NCBI RefSeq assembly: GCF_027947595.1
Contig: NZ_CP116257.1
Coordinates: 1,550,001-1,614,000, forward strand
Length of the DNA stretch: 64,000 bases
Source: Streptomyces lienomycini
GTDB lineage: Bacteria > Actinomycetota > Actinomycetes > Streptomycetales > Streptomycetaceae
Direction: 5' to 3'
Made by a program: the position numbers and the translations under genes. Of the stretch, positions 30,026-39,196 are shown in pieces. The notes under the pieces were generated by a model that saw nothing but the letters and a program-made list of their open reading frames with translations, was not told the origin of the DNA and did no database searches. The stretch's first letter is position 1; each line of letters starts with the position of its first letter.

Positions 30026-31006
30026 GTGCTGGGTCCCGTGATTCTCGCCGCGTCGCGCAGCGACCGGATGCGTCGTCTTGTGTCTGCCGCGCCCGTGACG
30101 AAGCCGGTCGTCGACCGGTTCATCCCCGGCGAGACGGTCGACCAGATCGTGCCGATCGTCCGGGAGCTGACCGATCAGGGCCTGGAGCTGACGATGGACG
30201 TCGTCGGCGAGGACATCACCACCCCCGCGCAGGCCGAGGCCGCCCGTGACGCGTACCTGGAGCTGATCGACCGGCTCAAGTCCCTGGAGCTGGGCACCCG
30301 CGCCGAGATGTCGGTGAAGCTCTCCATGTTCGGCCAGGCCCTCCCGTCGCCCACCACCGCCCTCAACGGAGGGGCCTCCGGCCCCGAAGCCGCATTCCAC
30401 GGGGGCCACGAGCTGGCCCTGGGCAATGTCCGCCCGGTCGTCGAGGCCGCCGCCGAGATCGGCACCACCGTCACCCTCGACGCGGAGGACCACACCACCC
30501 TCGACTCGATGTTCGCCATCCACGAGGAGCTGCGGAAGGATTTCCCGCAGACCGGCTGCGTCATCCAGGCCTACCTCTTCCGCACGGAGGCCGACGCGCG
30601 CCGCCTCGCCGACAGCGGCTCTCGCGTACGGTTGGTCAAGGGCGCCTACAAGGAGCCCGCAGAGGTCGCGTACCAGCAGCGCCACGAGATCGACAAGGCG
30701 TACGTCCGCATCCTGCGCACCCTGATGGAGGGCGAGGGCTACCCGATGATCGGGTCCCACGACCCGCGCCTGATCTCCATCGGCCAGGAGCTGGCCCGCA
30801 CCGCCGGGCGCAAGCTCGACGAGTACGAGTTCCAGATGCTGTACGGCATCCGCGGCGACGAGCACCTGCGGCTCGCCGCCGAGGGCCACCGCATGCGCGT
30901 CTACACCGCCTACGGCACCGACTGGTACGGCTACTTCATGCGCCGTCTCGCGGAGAAGCCGGCCAACCTCCGGTTCTTCGCCCGCTCGATGGTGAGCAAG
31001 GGCTGA
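30026..31006 (+). CDS. Proline dehydrogenase
   Basis: The product is a 326-aa FAD-dependent monofunctional ProDH, oxidising proline to pyrroline-5-carboxylate. The TIM-barrel strands are visible as ELTMDVVGEDIT, VSVKLSMFGQAL, TVTLDAEDHTTLDS, VIQAYLFRTEADARRLA, VRLVKGAYKEP, MIGSHDPRLI and FQMLYGIRGDEHL. The C-terminal YGTDWYGYFMRRLAEKPANL contains the substrate Arg pair. The GTG has GTGGAGGT upstream. One oddity is a stretch of about 20 residues (PSPTTALNGGASGPEAAFHG) after SMFGQAL that looks like an in-frame insertion at a surface loop. It is followed 48 bases later by the P5C dehydrogenase gene. Confidence 0.93.
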   Translation: MLGPVILAASRSDRMRRLVSAAPVTKPVVDRFIPGETVDQIVPIVRELTDQGLELTMDVVGEDITTPAQAEAARDAYLELIDRLKSLELGTRAEMSVKLSMFGQALPSPTTALNGGASGPEAAFHGGHELALGNVRPVVEAAAEIGTTVTLDAEDHTTLDSMFAIHEELRKDFPQTGCVIQAYLFRTEADARRLADSGSRVRLVKGAYKEPAEVAYQQRHEIDKAYVRILRTLMEGEGYPMIGSHDPRLISIGQELARTAGRKLDEYEFQMLYGIRGDEHLRLAAEGHRMRVYTAYGTDWYGYFMRRLAEKPANLRFFARSMVSKG

Positions 31007-31054
31007 GCCCGCACCGCTCGCACAACCCGCTCAAGTCAAGGAGTAACGGAACCC

Positions 31055-32695
31055 ATGGACGCTGTGACCCAGGTCCCCACGCCCGTCAACGAGCCGGTGC
31101 ACGGCTACGCCCCCGGTTCCCCGGAGCGCGCCCGTCTGGAGGAGAAGCTCCGACACCTCGCCGACAACCCGGTTGATCTGCCCTGCACCATCGGCGGTGT
31201 GAAGCGGATGGGCGGCGGTGAGCGCTTCGACGTCGTGCAGCCGCACAACCACAAGTCCCGCCTGGGCACCTACGCCAACGCCACGCAGGCGGACGCCCAG
31301 GACGCGATCGACGCCGCCCTGGCCGCGGCCCCCGCGTGGCGGGCGATGTCCTTCGACGACCGCGCGGCGATCATCCTGCGCGCCGCCGAGCTGCTGTCCG
31401 GACCCTGGCGCGAGACCATCGCCGCCTCCACCATGCTCGGCCAGTCCAAGACCGCCCAGCAGGCCGAGATCGACAGCCCCTGCGAGCTGATCGACTTCTG
31501 GCGCTTCAACGTCCACTACGCCCGGGGCATCCTGGCCGAGCAGCCCCCGGCCAACTCCCCGGGCGTGTGGAACCGCATGGACCACCGCCCGCTGGAGGGC
31601 TTCGTCTACGCGATCACGCCCTTCAACTTCAGCGCGATCGCGGCGAACCTGCCCACCGCCCCCGCCCTGATGGGCAACGTGGTGGTCTGGAAGCCGTCCC
31701 CGACGCAGACCCACGCCGCCGTGCTGCTCATGCAGCTCCTGGAGGAGGCCGGGCTGCCCAAGGGCGTCATCAACCTCGTCACCGGCGACGGCATCGAGGT
31801 GTCCAAGGTCGCCCTGGAGCACCGGGACCTCGCGGGCATCCACTTCACCGGCTCGACCAAGACCTTCCAGCACCTGTGGAAGACGGTCGGCAACAACATC
31901 GAGAAGTACCGCACCTACCCGCGCCTGGTCGGCGAGACCGGCGGCAAGGACTTCCTCGTCGCCCACCCCAGCGCCGACCGCGCCGTGCTCAAGACCGCGC
32001 TGACCCGCGGTGCCTTCGAGTACCAGGGCCAGAAGTGCAGCGCCACCTCCCGCGCGTACATCCCGGCGTCCATCTGGAACGACGGGTTCAAGGAGGAGTT
32101 CGCCGCCGAGGTCGACTACCTCACCATGGGTGACGTCACCGACCTGTCGAACTTCGTCGGCGCCGTCATCGACGAGCGGTCCTTCGCCAAGAACAAGGCC
32201 GTCATCGACCGCGCCAAGGCGGACGAGACCTGCACGATCGTCGCGGGCGGCTCCTACGACGACTCGGTCGGCTACTTCGTCCGCCCGACCGTCGTCGAGT
32301 GCACCGACCCGGAGAACGAGGTCTTCCGCACCGAGTACTTCGGCCCGTTCCTCGCCGTGCACGTGTACGACGACAGCGCCGACGGCGCGTACGACGCGAT
32401 GCTGACCCAGATGGAGTCGGTCTCCGACTACGCCCTCACCGGCTCGGTCGTCTCGAACGACCGCGCGGCGGCGGCGTACACGATGGAGAAGCTGCGCTAC
32501 GCGGCCGGCAACTTCTACATCAACGACAAGTCGACCGGCGCCGTCGTCGGCCAGCAGCCCTTCGGCGGCGGCCGTGCCTCCGGCACCAACGACAAGGCCG
32601 GTGCCCCGCAGAACCTGATGCGCTGGACGCTGACCCGCGCCATCAAGGAGACGCTGGTCGCGCCGACCGACTACACGTACCCGCACATGGGCTGA
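31055..32695 (+). CDS. 1-pyrroline-5-carboxylate dehydrogenase
   Basis: The 546-aa aldehyde dehydrogenase is of the fungal/actinobacterial P5CDH1 type and converts P5C/glutamate semialdehyde to glutamate. Landmarks are YAITPFNFSAIAANLPTAPA (active-site Asn), HFTGSTKTFQHLW, the Glu in LVGETGGKDFLV and the catalytic Cys in YQGQKCSATSRAY. The AAGGAG ribosome binding site is strong. Together with ProDH it forms the proline-to-glutamate route. It is closed by a 21-bp-stem terminator. Confidence 0.95.
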   Translation: MDAVTQVPTPVNEPVHGYAPGSPERARLEEKLRHLADNPVDLPCTIGGVKRMGGGERFDVVQPHNHKSRLGTYANATQADAQDAIDAALAAAPAWRAMSFDDRAAIILRAAELLSGPWRETIAASTMLGQSKTAQQAEIDSPCELIDFWRFNVHYARGILAEQPPANSPGVWNRMDHRPLEGFVYAITPFNFSAIAANLPTAPALMGNVVVWKPSPTQTHAAVLLMQLLEEAGLPKGVINLVTGDGIEVSKVALEHRDLAGIHFTGSTKTFQHLWKTVGNNIEKYRTYPRLVGETGGKDFLVAHPSADRAVLKTALTRGAFEYQGQKCSATSRAYIPASIWNDGFKEEFAAEVDYLTMGDVTDLSNFVGAVIDERSFAKNKAVIDRAKADETCTIVAGGSYDDSVGYFVRPTVVECTDPENEVFRTEYFGPFLAVHVYDDSADGAYDAMLTQMESVSDYALTGSVVSNDRAAAAYTMEKLRYAAGNFYINDKSTGAVVGQQPFGGGRASGTNDKAGAPQNLMRWTLTRAIKETLVAPTDYTYPHMG

Positions 32696-32708
32696 CACCC
32701 GCGCGCGA

Positions 32709-32752
32709 AACGCCCGGGGGGCCAGGTCGACCGACCTGGCCCCCCGGGCGTT
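32709..32752 (+). terminator. Terminator of the proline catabolic operon
   Basis: A near-continuous 21-bp stem (right arm CGACCTGGCCCCCCGGGCG plus TT) begins 13 bases past the stop and is followed by CTCG. The following 260 bases, to 33012, hold no reading frame of note. The stretch around 32800-32860 is AT-rich for this genome and probably carries the promoter of the next small gene. Confidence 0.9.
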
Positions 32753-33012
32753 CTCGCAGCTCGCGGCCGTGTGACCGACGGCACCGTCTCAGATAGTAGG
32801 AAGTCCGAGTAATTGTGGAGACAGACGCTCCGCACTCCCTTAACTTTGTAGGAGCCGAACGTCCCGCTCGATCGAGCGAATGGCGGTCGTGAGCCCGTGC
32901 CCCGTGCAGGCAACCCCTGCGGCACCGTGCTCCCCGCCCCTTCCGGCGTCCGCACGCACCCTCGTTCTCGAAGACTTTCCGCGCTCCCCTTGTGCCGAAG
33001 GAGTCGATTCCC

Positions 33013-33144
33013 ATGGCCGAGACGACCGTCCGCCGCCGAGTCCGCCACCTCTCCCGTACGAGCGACTCCGACCGCAAGAACGCCGCGGCCGCCCTCCAGC
33101 GCGCCCTCGACCGCCGGGACAACGGCGGCGCCACCGGCCACTGA
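33013..33144 (+). CDS. 43-aa basic conserved protein
   Basis: The frame runs from ATG to TGA with AAGGAG at 9-base spacing, giving 43 residues that begin [21 protein letters not shown] helical [15 protein letters not shown] and a GGATGH end follow. It is basic, soluble and without a signal. The strong ribosome binding site, an upstream AT-rich leader and Streptomyces-like codon bias support it as a real gene. Similar tiny proteins upstream of leuB are, as I recall, conserved in the genus. The function is unknown. It ends 86 bases before leuB and may share its transcript. Confidence 0.72.
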   Translation: MAETTVRRRVRHLSRTSDSDRKNAAAALQRALDRRDNGGATGH

Positions 33145-33229
33145 GCGCGGCCGGACGCGGAGCGACAGGCGGTGTCCGCATGCCGGACGCCGCATGTCAT
33201 CCCGTGGGACGGAGGGTAGGGTGCTGCGC

Positions 33230-34273
33230 ATGTCTCGCAGCCTCAATCTCGCAGTGATCCCCGGTGACGGCATCGGCCGGGAGGTCGTGGCCGAAGGCCT
33301 GAAGGTCCTCTCCGCCGTCCTTCCGCAGGATGTGAAGCTGGAGACCAAGGAGTTCGACTTCGGCGCCCGCCGCTACCACGCCACCGGTGAGACCCTCACC
33401 GACGCCGACCTCGACGCCCTCAAGGGCCACGACGCCATCCTGCTCGGCGCGATCGGCGACCCCTCGGTACCGTCCGGCGTCCTGGAGCGCGGCTTCCTGC
33501 TCAAGCTCCGCTTCGCCTTCGACCACCACGTCAACCTGCGCCCGAGCAGGCTCCTGCCCGGCGTCGCCACCCCCCTCGCCGGCCAGCCCGAGATCGACTT
33601 CGTCGTCGTCCGCGAGGGCACCGAGGGCCCCTACACCGGCAACGGCGGCACCATCCGCAAGGGCACCGAGCACGAGGTCGCCACCGAGGTCTCCGTCAAC
33701 ACGGCCTACGGCGTCGAGCGCGTCGTCCGCGACGCCTTCGCCCGCGCCCAGGCCCGCCCCCGCAAGAAGCTGGCGCTGATCCACAAGAACAACGTGCTCA
33801 CCTTCGCGGGCCACCTGTGGACGAACGTGTTCAACAAGGTGGCCGCCGAGTACCCCGAGGTCACCACCGAGTACATGCACGTCGACGCGGCGACGATCTA
33901 CCTCGTCACCCAGCCCGAGCGCTTCGACGTGATCGTCACCGACAACCTCTTCGGCGACATCATCACCGACCTCGCCGCGGCCGTCTCCGGCGGCATCGGC
34001 GTCGCCGCCAGCGGGAACATCAACCCGTCCGGCGACTTCCCCTCGATGTTCGAGCCGGTCCACGGCTCCGCGCCCGACATCGCCGGCCAGGGCAAGGCCG
34101 ACCCCACCGCCACGGTCCTGTCCGTCGCCCTGCTGCTGCGCCACCTCGGCCACGAGGACGAGGCGGCCCGCATCGAGGACGCCGTCTCCGCCGACCTCGG
34201 CGCCCGCGGCGACCTCCCCGCCCGGAGCACCTCCGAGATCGGCGACGCACTCGCCGTACGCGTAGCCGGCTGA
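33230..34273 (+). CDS. leuB: 3-isopropylmalate dehydrogenase
   Basis: The 347-aa enzyme oxidatively decarboxylates 3-isopropylmalate in leucine synthesis. It begins [19 protein letters not shown]. The metal/substrate residues are in [19 protein letters not shown], the Lys-Asn pair in [17 protein letters not shown], and the Asp ligands in [22 protein letters not shown] binding is by [15 protein letters not shown]. The length is typical of the actinobacterial branch. GGAGGG lies 13 bases upstream of the ATG, and a GTG at 33221 in frame is closer to it, so the exact start is uncertain. Confidence 0.95.
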   Translation: MSRSLNLAVIPGDGIGREVVAEGLKVLSAVLPQDVKLETKEFDFGARRYHATGETLTDADLDALKGHDAILLGAIGDPSVPSGVLERGFLLKLRFAFDHHVNLRPSRLLPGVATPLAGQPEIDFVVVREGTEGPYTGNGGTIRKGTEHEVATEVSVNTAYGVERVVRDAFARAQARPRKKLALIHKNNVLTFAGHLWTNVFNKVAAEYPEVTTEYMHVDAATIYLVTQPERFDVIVTDNLFGDIITDLAAAVSGGIGVAASGNINPSGDFPSMFEPVHGSAPDIAGQGKADPTATVLSVALLLRHLGHEDEAARIEDAVSADLGARGDLPARSTSEIGDALAVRVAG

Positions 34274-34301
34274 TCCGGCGCACTCGGAATCCAACCTTTC
34301 G

Positions 34302-34343
34302 AAGCCGCCGGGTCCGCGAAACAAGGGCACCCGGCGGCTTTCT
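34302..34343 (+). terminator. Terminator of leuB
   Basis: The 12-bp perfect arms AAGCCGCCGGGT (34302-34313) and ACCCGGCGGCTT (34329-34340) are followed by TCTCCT. Confidence 0.8.
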
Positions 34344-34632
34344 CCTGCGTCCGCCAGGTGCGACCATCGAACCCTGGGCCGCATTCACCCCGTCTCACCC
34401 GTCGCCGCCCACGCGTCCGTCCGTACGGCAGTCCGTGCGCGATAATCGAACGCGAAGCCGCGACATGAGGGAATGCTCGGACGTCCTAGCACCGGCCACC
34501 GGCCGTACGGGCGTGACCGCGGCCCGTCACAACACATACCGGTACTGCATCTCCCGGGGGACAACCCCCGGACCCCCGGCCGGACACGGACGCCGCCCGC
34601 ACGTCTGCCAGGAAGCGAAGGACATTCACCTC
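34344..34632 (+). other. ilvE 5' leader region
   Basis: GATAAT at 34441-34446 is a candidate -10. A CCGGGGG-ACAA-CCCCCGG hairpin (34554-34571) lies between it and ilvE. Unlike ilvB and cimA, I found no short frame rich in Ile, Leu or Val codons. The frame of ilvE is open back to an ATG at 34466, but this would add an unusual 55-residue extension. Confidence 0.4.
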
Positions 34633-35721
34633 ATGACGACGCCCACGATCGAGCTCAAGCCCTCCGCCCACCCGCTCTCCGACGCGGAGCGGCAGGCGAT
34701 TCTGGCCAACCCCGGGTTCGGCCGCCACTTCACCGACCACATGGTGACGATCAAGTGGACCGAGGGCCGCGGCTGGCACGACGGCCGGCTCGTTCCGTAC
34801 GCCCCGCTCTCCCTCGACCCGGCCACCATGGTCCTGCACTACGCGCAGGAGATCTTCGAGGGGCTCAAGGCATACCGCCGGCCCGACGGGTCCGTCGCCA
34901 CCTTCCGCCCGGAGAAGAACGGCGCCCGCTTCCAGGCCTCCGCCCGCCGCCTCGGCATGCCCGAGCTTCCGGTGGACACCTTCATCGAGGCGTGCGACGC
35001 GCTGGTCGGGCAGGACGAGAAGTGGGTCCCGGCGCACGGCGGCGAGGAGTCCCTCTACCTGCGCCCCTTCATGATCGCCACCGAGGTCGGCCTGGGCGTC
35101 AAGCCGGCCAACGAGTACCTCTTCATCGTCATCGCCTCCCCGGCCGGCGCCTACTTCCCCGGCGGCGTCAAGCCGGTCTCCATCTGGGTCTCCGAGGACC
35201 GCGTCCGCGCCGTCCCCGGCGGCATGGGCGACGCCAAGACCGGCGGCAACTACGCGGCCTCCCTGCTCGCCCAGGCCGAGGCCGCCGCCAAGGGCTGCGA
35301 CCAGGTCTGCTACCTCGACGCCAACGAGCGCAAGTGGGTCGAGGAGCTGGGCGGCATGAACCTGTACTTCGTCTACGGCGACAGGATCGTCACCCCCTCG
35401 CTCACCGGCTCCATCCTGGAGGGCGTCACCCGCGACTCGCTCCTCACCGTCGCCCGCGACCTCGGCTACGAGGCCGAGGAGGGCCGCGTCTCCGTCGACC
35501 AGTGGCAGCGCGACTCGGAGAACGGCACCCTCACCGAGGTCTTCGCCTGCGGCACCGCCGCCGTGATCACACCGGTCGGCACGGTCAAGCGGACCGGCAC
35601 CGAGTGGCAGCAGAGCGGGGGCGAGCCGGGCGAGGTGACGCAGCGGCTGCGCGACGCACTGCTCGACATCCAGCGCGGCACCGCCGAGGACAAGCACGGC
35701 TGGATGCACACCCTGGCCTGA
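34633..35721 (+). CDS. ilvE: Branched-chain amino acid aminotransferase
   Basis: The 362-aa fold-type IV PLP enzyme makes Leu, Ile and Val from their 2-oxoacids, and starts their breakdown. The type II BCAT pattern is seen: [33 protein letters not shown], the PLP Lys in [29 protein letters not shown] and [24 protein letters not shown] precedes the ATG. It forms a branched-chain cluster with leuB upstream and cimA downstream but has terminators on both sides, so it is probably its own transcript. Confidence 0.96.
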   Translation: MTTPTIELKPSAHPLSDAERQAILANPGFGRHFTDHMVTIKWTEGRGWHDGRLVPYAPLSLDPATMVLHYAQEIFEGLKAYRRPDGSVATFRPEKNGARFQASARRLGMPELPVDTFIEACDALVGQDEKWVPAHGGEESLYLRPFMIATEVGLGVKPANEYLFIVIASPAGAYFPGGVKPVSIWVSEDRVRAVPGGMGDAKTGGNYAASLLAQAEAAAKGCDQVCYLDANERKWVEELGGMNLYFVYGDRIVTPSLTGSILEGVTRDSLLTVARDLGYEAEEGRVSVDQWQRDSENGTLTEVFACGTAAVITPVGTVKRTGTEWQQSGGEPGEVTQRLRDALLDIQRGTAEDKHGWMHTLA

Positions 35722-35736
35722 GCACGGCGGTCGTGA

Positions 35737-35775
35737 GGTGAGGGGCCGCCCGGCGGGAACGGGCGGCCCCTCACC
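35737..35775 (+). terminator. Terminator of ilvE
   Basis: The 16-bp perfect arms (GGTGAGGGGCCGCCCG and complement) with a 7-base loop begin 15 bases after the stop. Confidence 0.88.
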
Positions 35776-35887
35776 GTCTCCCGTCTCCACTCGTTCGCCG
35801 TCCGTCCGCCGGCCCTGGTCTTCCGTCCGTCCGGATTCGGACGCCCGCTGCTCGCATCCTGAGACGGGCGGTGAGAAGGGGGACGGA

Positions 35888-35956
35888 GTGTGCCAGACTC
35901 GCCGCGTGCTCTCGTTCGCCATGATTATTGGCAGCAGGCGCGCCGGTCCGCAGTGA
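35888..35956 (+). CDS. cimA leader peptide
   Basis: This 22-codon frame starts at GTG with GGGGGACGGA upstream and ends at TGA. It encodes a peptide opening VCQTRRVLSFAM followed by Ile-Ile-Gly and a short basic end (SRRAGPQ). A shorter form could start at the internal ATG at 35921, giving MII directly. Two adjacent ATT (Ile) codons, rare in this GC-rich genome, are the striking feature. Isoleucine is the end product of the CimA route, so the pair is well placed as a control codon. The intrinsic terminator at 36011 follows 55 bases later. Confidence 0.72.
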   Translation: MCQTRRVLSFAMIIGSRRAGPQ

Positions 35957-36010
35957 CCACCACGTACGACCAGGTACGGGTGGACACCGTCGTCCTCGAC
36001 CCGCGCGCAG

Positions 36011-36036
36011 ACCTCTCGCACCCGCGAGAGGTTTTT
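36011..36036 (+). terminator. cimA attenuator (intrinsic terminator)
   Basis: A 9-bp stem (ACCTCTCGC / GCGAGAGGT) with a 4-base loop is followed by TTTTT, CG, TTTT. It lies between the Ile-codon leader peptide and cimA, 109 bases before the cimA ATG. A competing pairing was not worked out by eye. Confidence 0.88.
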
Positions 36037-36144
36037 CGTTTTCCTGGCCCACCTCCAGCCGGGAAGAGAGCGCGGGGGATCATAGACGGACGGTGGAACC
36101 GGTCATTCCGGTAGACCGAGATCCCATACAGGAGCCTTCAGATC

Positions 36145-37749
36145 ATGACCGCAACCAGCGAACTCGACGATTCGTTCCACGTCTTCGACACCACCCTGCG
36201 CGACGGCGCGCAGCGCGAGGGCATCAACCTCACGGTCGCGGACAAGCTGGCCATCGCACGGCACCTGGACGACTTCGGGGTGGGCTTCATCGAGGGCGGC
36301 TGGCCCGGCGCCAACCCCCGGGACACCGAGTTCTTCGCCCGGGCCCGGCAGGAGATCGACTTCCGCCACGCCCAGCTGGTCGCCTTCGGCGCCACCCGCC
36401 GCGCGGGCGCGAAGGCAGCCGAGGACCACCAGGTCAAGGCACTGCTCGACTCCGGCGCCGAGGTGATCACCCTGGTCGCCAAGTCGCACGACCGGCACGT
36501 CGAGCTGGCCCTGCGCACCACGCTCGACGAGAACCTCGCCATGGTCGCGGACACGGTCTCCCACCTCAAGGCGCAGGGCCGCCGGGTCTTCGTCGACTGC
36601 GAGCACTTCTTCGACGGCTACCGCGCCAACCCCGAGTACGCGAAGTCGGTCGTGCGCACCGCCTCCGAGGCCGGTGCCGACGTCGTCATCCTGTGCGACA
36701 CCAACGGCGGCATGCTCCCGGCGCAGATCCAGGCCGTCGTCGCCACGGTGCTCGCCGACACCGGCGCCCGGCTCGGCATCCACGCCCAGGACGACACCGG
36801 CTGCGCCGTCGCCAACACCCTCGCCGCCGTCGACGCGGGCGCGACCCACGTCCAGTGCACGGCCAACGGCTACGGCGAGCGCGTCGGCAACGCCAACCTG
36901 TTCCCGGTCGTGGCCGCCCTGGAGCTGAAGTACGGCATGCAGGTCCTGCCCGAGGGCAGGCTGCGCGAGATGACGAGGATCTCCCACGCCGTCGCCGAGG
37001 TCGTCAACCTCACCCCCTCCACGCACCAGCCCTACGTGGGCGTCTCCGCCTTCGCGCACAAGGCCGGACTGCACGCCTCCGCGATCAAGGTCGACCCGGA
37101 CCTGTACCAGCACATCGACCCCGAGCTGGTCGGCAACACCATGCGGATGCTGGTCTCCGACATGGCGGGACGCGCCTCCATCGAGCTGAAGGGCAGGGAA
37201 CTCGGCATCGACCTCGGCGGTGACCGGGAACTGGTCGGCCGGGTCGTGGAGCGCGTCAAGGAGCGCGAGCTGGCCGGCTACACGTACGAGGCCGCGGACG
37301 CGAGCTTCGAGCTGCTGCTGCGCGCCGAGGCCGAGGGCAGGCCGCTCAAGTACTTCGACGTCGAGTCCTGGCGCTCGATCGCCGAGGACCGGCCCGACGG
37401 CAGCCACGCCAACGAGGCCACGGTCAAGCTCTGGGCCAAGGGCGAGCGCATCGTCGCGACCGCCGAGGGCAACGGCCCGGTCAACGCCCTGGACCGCGCC
37501 CTGCGGGTCGCGCTGGAGAAGCTCTACCCGGAGCTGGCCAAGCTCGACCTGGTCGACTACAAGGTGCGCATCCTGGAGGGTGTGCACGGCACCCAGTCCA
37601 CGACCCGGGTCCTCATCTCCACGTCGGACGGCACGGGGGAGTGGGCCACGGTGGGCGTCGCGGAGAACGTCATCGCCGCCTCGTGGCAGGCACTGGTGGA
37701 CGCCTACGCGTACGGACTGCTGCGGGCGGGGGTCGCGCCCGCCGAGTGA
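36145..37749 (+). CDS. cimA: Citramalate synthase
   Basis: The 534-aa protein is in the (R)-citramalate/2-isopropylmalate synthase family and matches the CimA branch in length. It opens VFDTTLRDGAQREGINLTVA (the TLRDG motif with metal Asp), with FIEGGWPGANPRD. The metal His pair is in GIHAQDDTG, as GxHxHND has become HAQDD. CTANGYGERVGNANL and HQPYVGVSAFAHKAGLHASA follow, and a C-terminal regulatory LeuA-dimer domain is present. It condenses pyruvate and acetyl-CoA to citramalate, giving 2-oxobutyrate for isoleucine without threonine. The Ile codons of its leader peptide support this call over a leucine or homocitrate role. The start follows AGGAG. Confidence 0.92.
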   Translation: MTATSELDDSFHVFDTTLRDGAQREGINLTVADKLAIARHLDDFGVGFIEGGWPGANPRDTEFFARARQEIDFRHAQLVAFGATRRAGAKAAEDHQVKALLDSGAEVITLVAKSHDRHVELALRTTLDENLAMVADTVSHLKAQGRRVFVDCEHFFDGYRANPEYAKSVVRTASEAGADVVILCDTNGGMLPAQIQAVVATVLADTGARLGIHAQDDTGCAVANTLAAVDAGATHVQCTANGYGERVGNANLFPVVAALELKYGMQVLPEGRLREMTRISHAVAEVVNLTPSTHQPYVGVSAFAHKAGLHASAIKVDPDLYQHIDPELVGNTMRMLVSDMAGRASIELKGRELGIDLGGDRELVGRVVERVKERELAGYTYEAADASFELLLRAEAEGRPLKYFDVESWRSIAEDRPDGSHANEATVKLWAKGERIVATAEGNGPVNALDRALRVALEKLYPELAKLDLVDYKVRILEGVHGTQSTTRVLISTSDGTGEWATVGVAENVIAASWQALVDAYAYGLLRAGVAPAE

Positions 37750-37796
37750 GTGGGTCCCGCATGTCTCATCGAGGCTCATGCGGGTACGCCGAACGT

Positions 37797-39149
37797 ATGA
37801 GTGGCGTTCGTATGCGAGTCCTCATACGTCTCCTGGTCGCGCCGGTCGTCGCCGCGCTGGCGGTACTGATGGCCGGTGCGCCCGGCGCGCAGGCGCAGAC
37901 CAGTGTCTCCGAGATCGGCGCGGCCCTGCGCGAGAGTCCCGTGTACGTGGACCCGGCCGCCACCGACCTGCTGTCCAAGGCGGACGCGGAGGCGCTCGCC
38001 GACAAGATCGAGGCCGCGGACGAACCCGTGTTCGTGGCGGTCCTCCCGGCGGGCTACCCGACCTCGGACCTCTTCCAGAACCTCCGCACCGAGACCGGCA
38101 TCACCGGTCTGTACGGCATCCGTCTCGGCGACCGCTTCGACGCCCGCGCCGACAGCCGCGTGCTGAGCCGCCAGGGCGTGCACAACCTGGTCACCGCCGT
38201 CCAGGGCGCGGGCGATCCCAAGGCCCAGCTGAACGACTTCGTCGACGACGCGCTGCGCAGCGTGCGCGGCTCCGCCCCCTCCTCCTGGGACTCCGGCCAA
38301 GGCTCCGCGCCCACGGGTGCCCTGATCACCGCCGGCGCCGTGGTGGTGCTGGGCGGCGCCGGCGTCTACGCGCTCTCCCGACGCAACCGGCGGCGCCGCG
38401 AGGACGAGCAGCGGGCGGCGCTGGAACGGCTGCGGGTGGTGGTCGACGAGGACATCACCGCGTTCGGCGAGGAACTGGACCGCCTGGACTTCCACCCCGC
38501 GGAACCGGGGGCCGACGACGCGATGCGGGCGGACTACGAACGCGCCCTCGACGCCTACGAGCAGGCCAAGACGTACATGGCGGACGCGCGCAAACCGGAG
38601 GACGTGCGCGCCGTCACCCAGGCCGTGGAGGACGGCCGCTTCTCGCTCGCGCAGCTCGCCGCCCGCCGCGAGGGCAGGGCGCTGCCCGAACGCCGTCCGC
38701 CCTGCTTCTTCGATCCGCGCCACGGCCCCTCGGTGGCCGACGCCACCTGGACCCCGCCGGGCGGCGTGACCCGACAGGTCCCGGTCTGCGCCGCCGACCG
38801 GGCCCGGCTGGCCGACGGACGGGACCCGATGATCCGCGAGGTGGACACCGACCAGGGCCGCCGCCCCTATTGGGACGCGGGCCCGGCCTACGGCCCCTGG
38901 GCGGGCGGCTACTTCGGCGGCGGCATCCTGCCCGGCCTGCTGGTCGGCACCATGCTGGGCAGCATGATGGCGGGCCCCGCCTACGGAGCCGGTTACGGCA
39001 CCGGGTACGGAGACTTCGGCGGCTACGGGGGCGGCGACGTCTCGGGCGGCGACTTCGACCCCGGGGACTTCGGCGGCGGGTTCGGCGGCGGTGACTTCGG
39101 CGGTGGCGGCGGGTTCGGCGGGGGAGGGGACTTCGGGGGCGGCTTCTGA
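37797..39149 (+). CDS. Membrane protein with TPM/Rv1476-like domain and Gly-rich tail
   Basis: The product is about 450 aa. Residues 1-35 are a signal peptide (MRVLIRLLVAPVVAALAVLM then an AQA cleavage region). An extracytoplasmic domain resembling TPM/Rv1476 proteins follows (SPVYVDPAATDLLSKADAEA to FVAVLPAGYP). A single membrane helix lies at about 185-200 (ALITAGAVVVLGGAGVYAL), then a charged coiled-coil-like cytoplasmic region. The tail after about residue 365 is Gly/Phe/Asp-rich with GGGFGGG-type repeats. The start is uncertain because no clear Shine-Dalgarno precedes either the ATG at 37797 or that at 37812. It lies 47 bases after cimA with no terminator between. The function is unknown. 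Confidence 0.75.
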   Translation: MSGVRMRVLIRLLVAPVVAALAVLMAGAPGAQAQTSVSEIGAALRESPVYVDPAATDLLSKADAEALADKIEAADEPVFVAVLPAGYPTSDLFQNLRTETGITGLYGIRLGDRFDARADSRVLSRQGVHNLVTAVQGAGDPKAQLNDFVDDALRSVRGSAPSSWDSGQGSAPTGALITAGAVVVLGGAGVYALSRRNRRRREDEQRAALERLRVVVDEDITAFGEELDRLDFHPAEPGADDAMRADYERALDAYEQAKTYMADARKPEDVRAVTQAVEDGRFSLAQLAARREGRALPERRPPCFFDPRHGPSVADATWTPPGGVTRQVPVCAADRARLADGRDPMIREVDTDQGRRPYWDAGPAYGPWAGGYFGGGILPGLLVGTMLGSMMAGPAYGAGYGTGYGDFGGYGGGDVSGGDFDPGDFGGGFGGGDFGGGGGFGGGGDFGGGF

Positions 39150-39196
39150 GCCGCGTGCGGCGTCTGCCGCCGGAGGCCGGCGCCTGGCGGCGGGGG

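Noticed and set aside
34466..34632. Leader peptide for ilvE
   Set aside because: The frame is continuous with ilvE, has no stop and is not enriched in Ile, Leu or Val codons.
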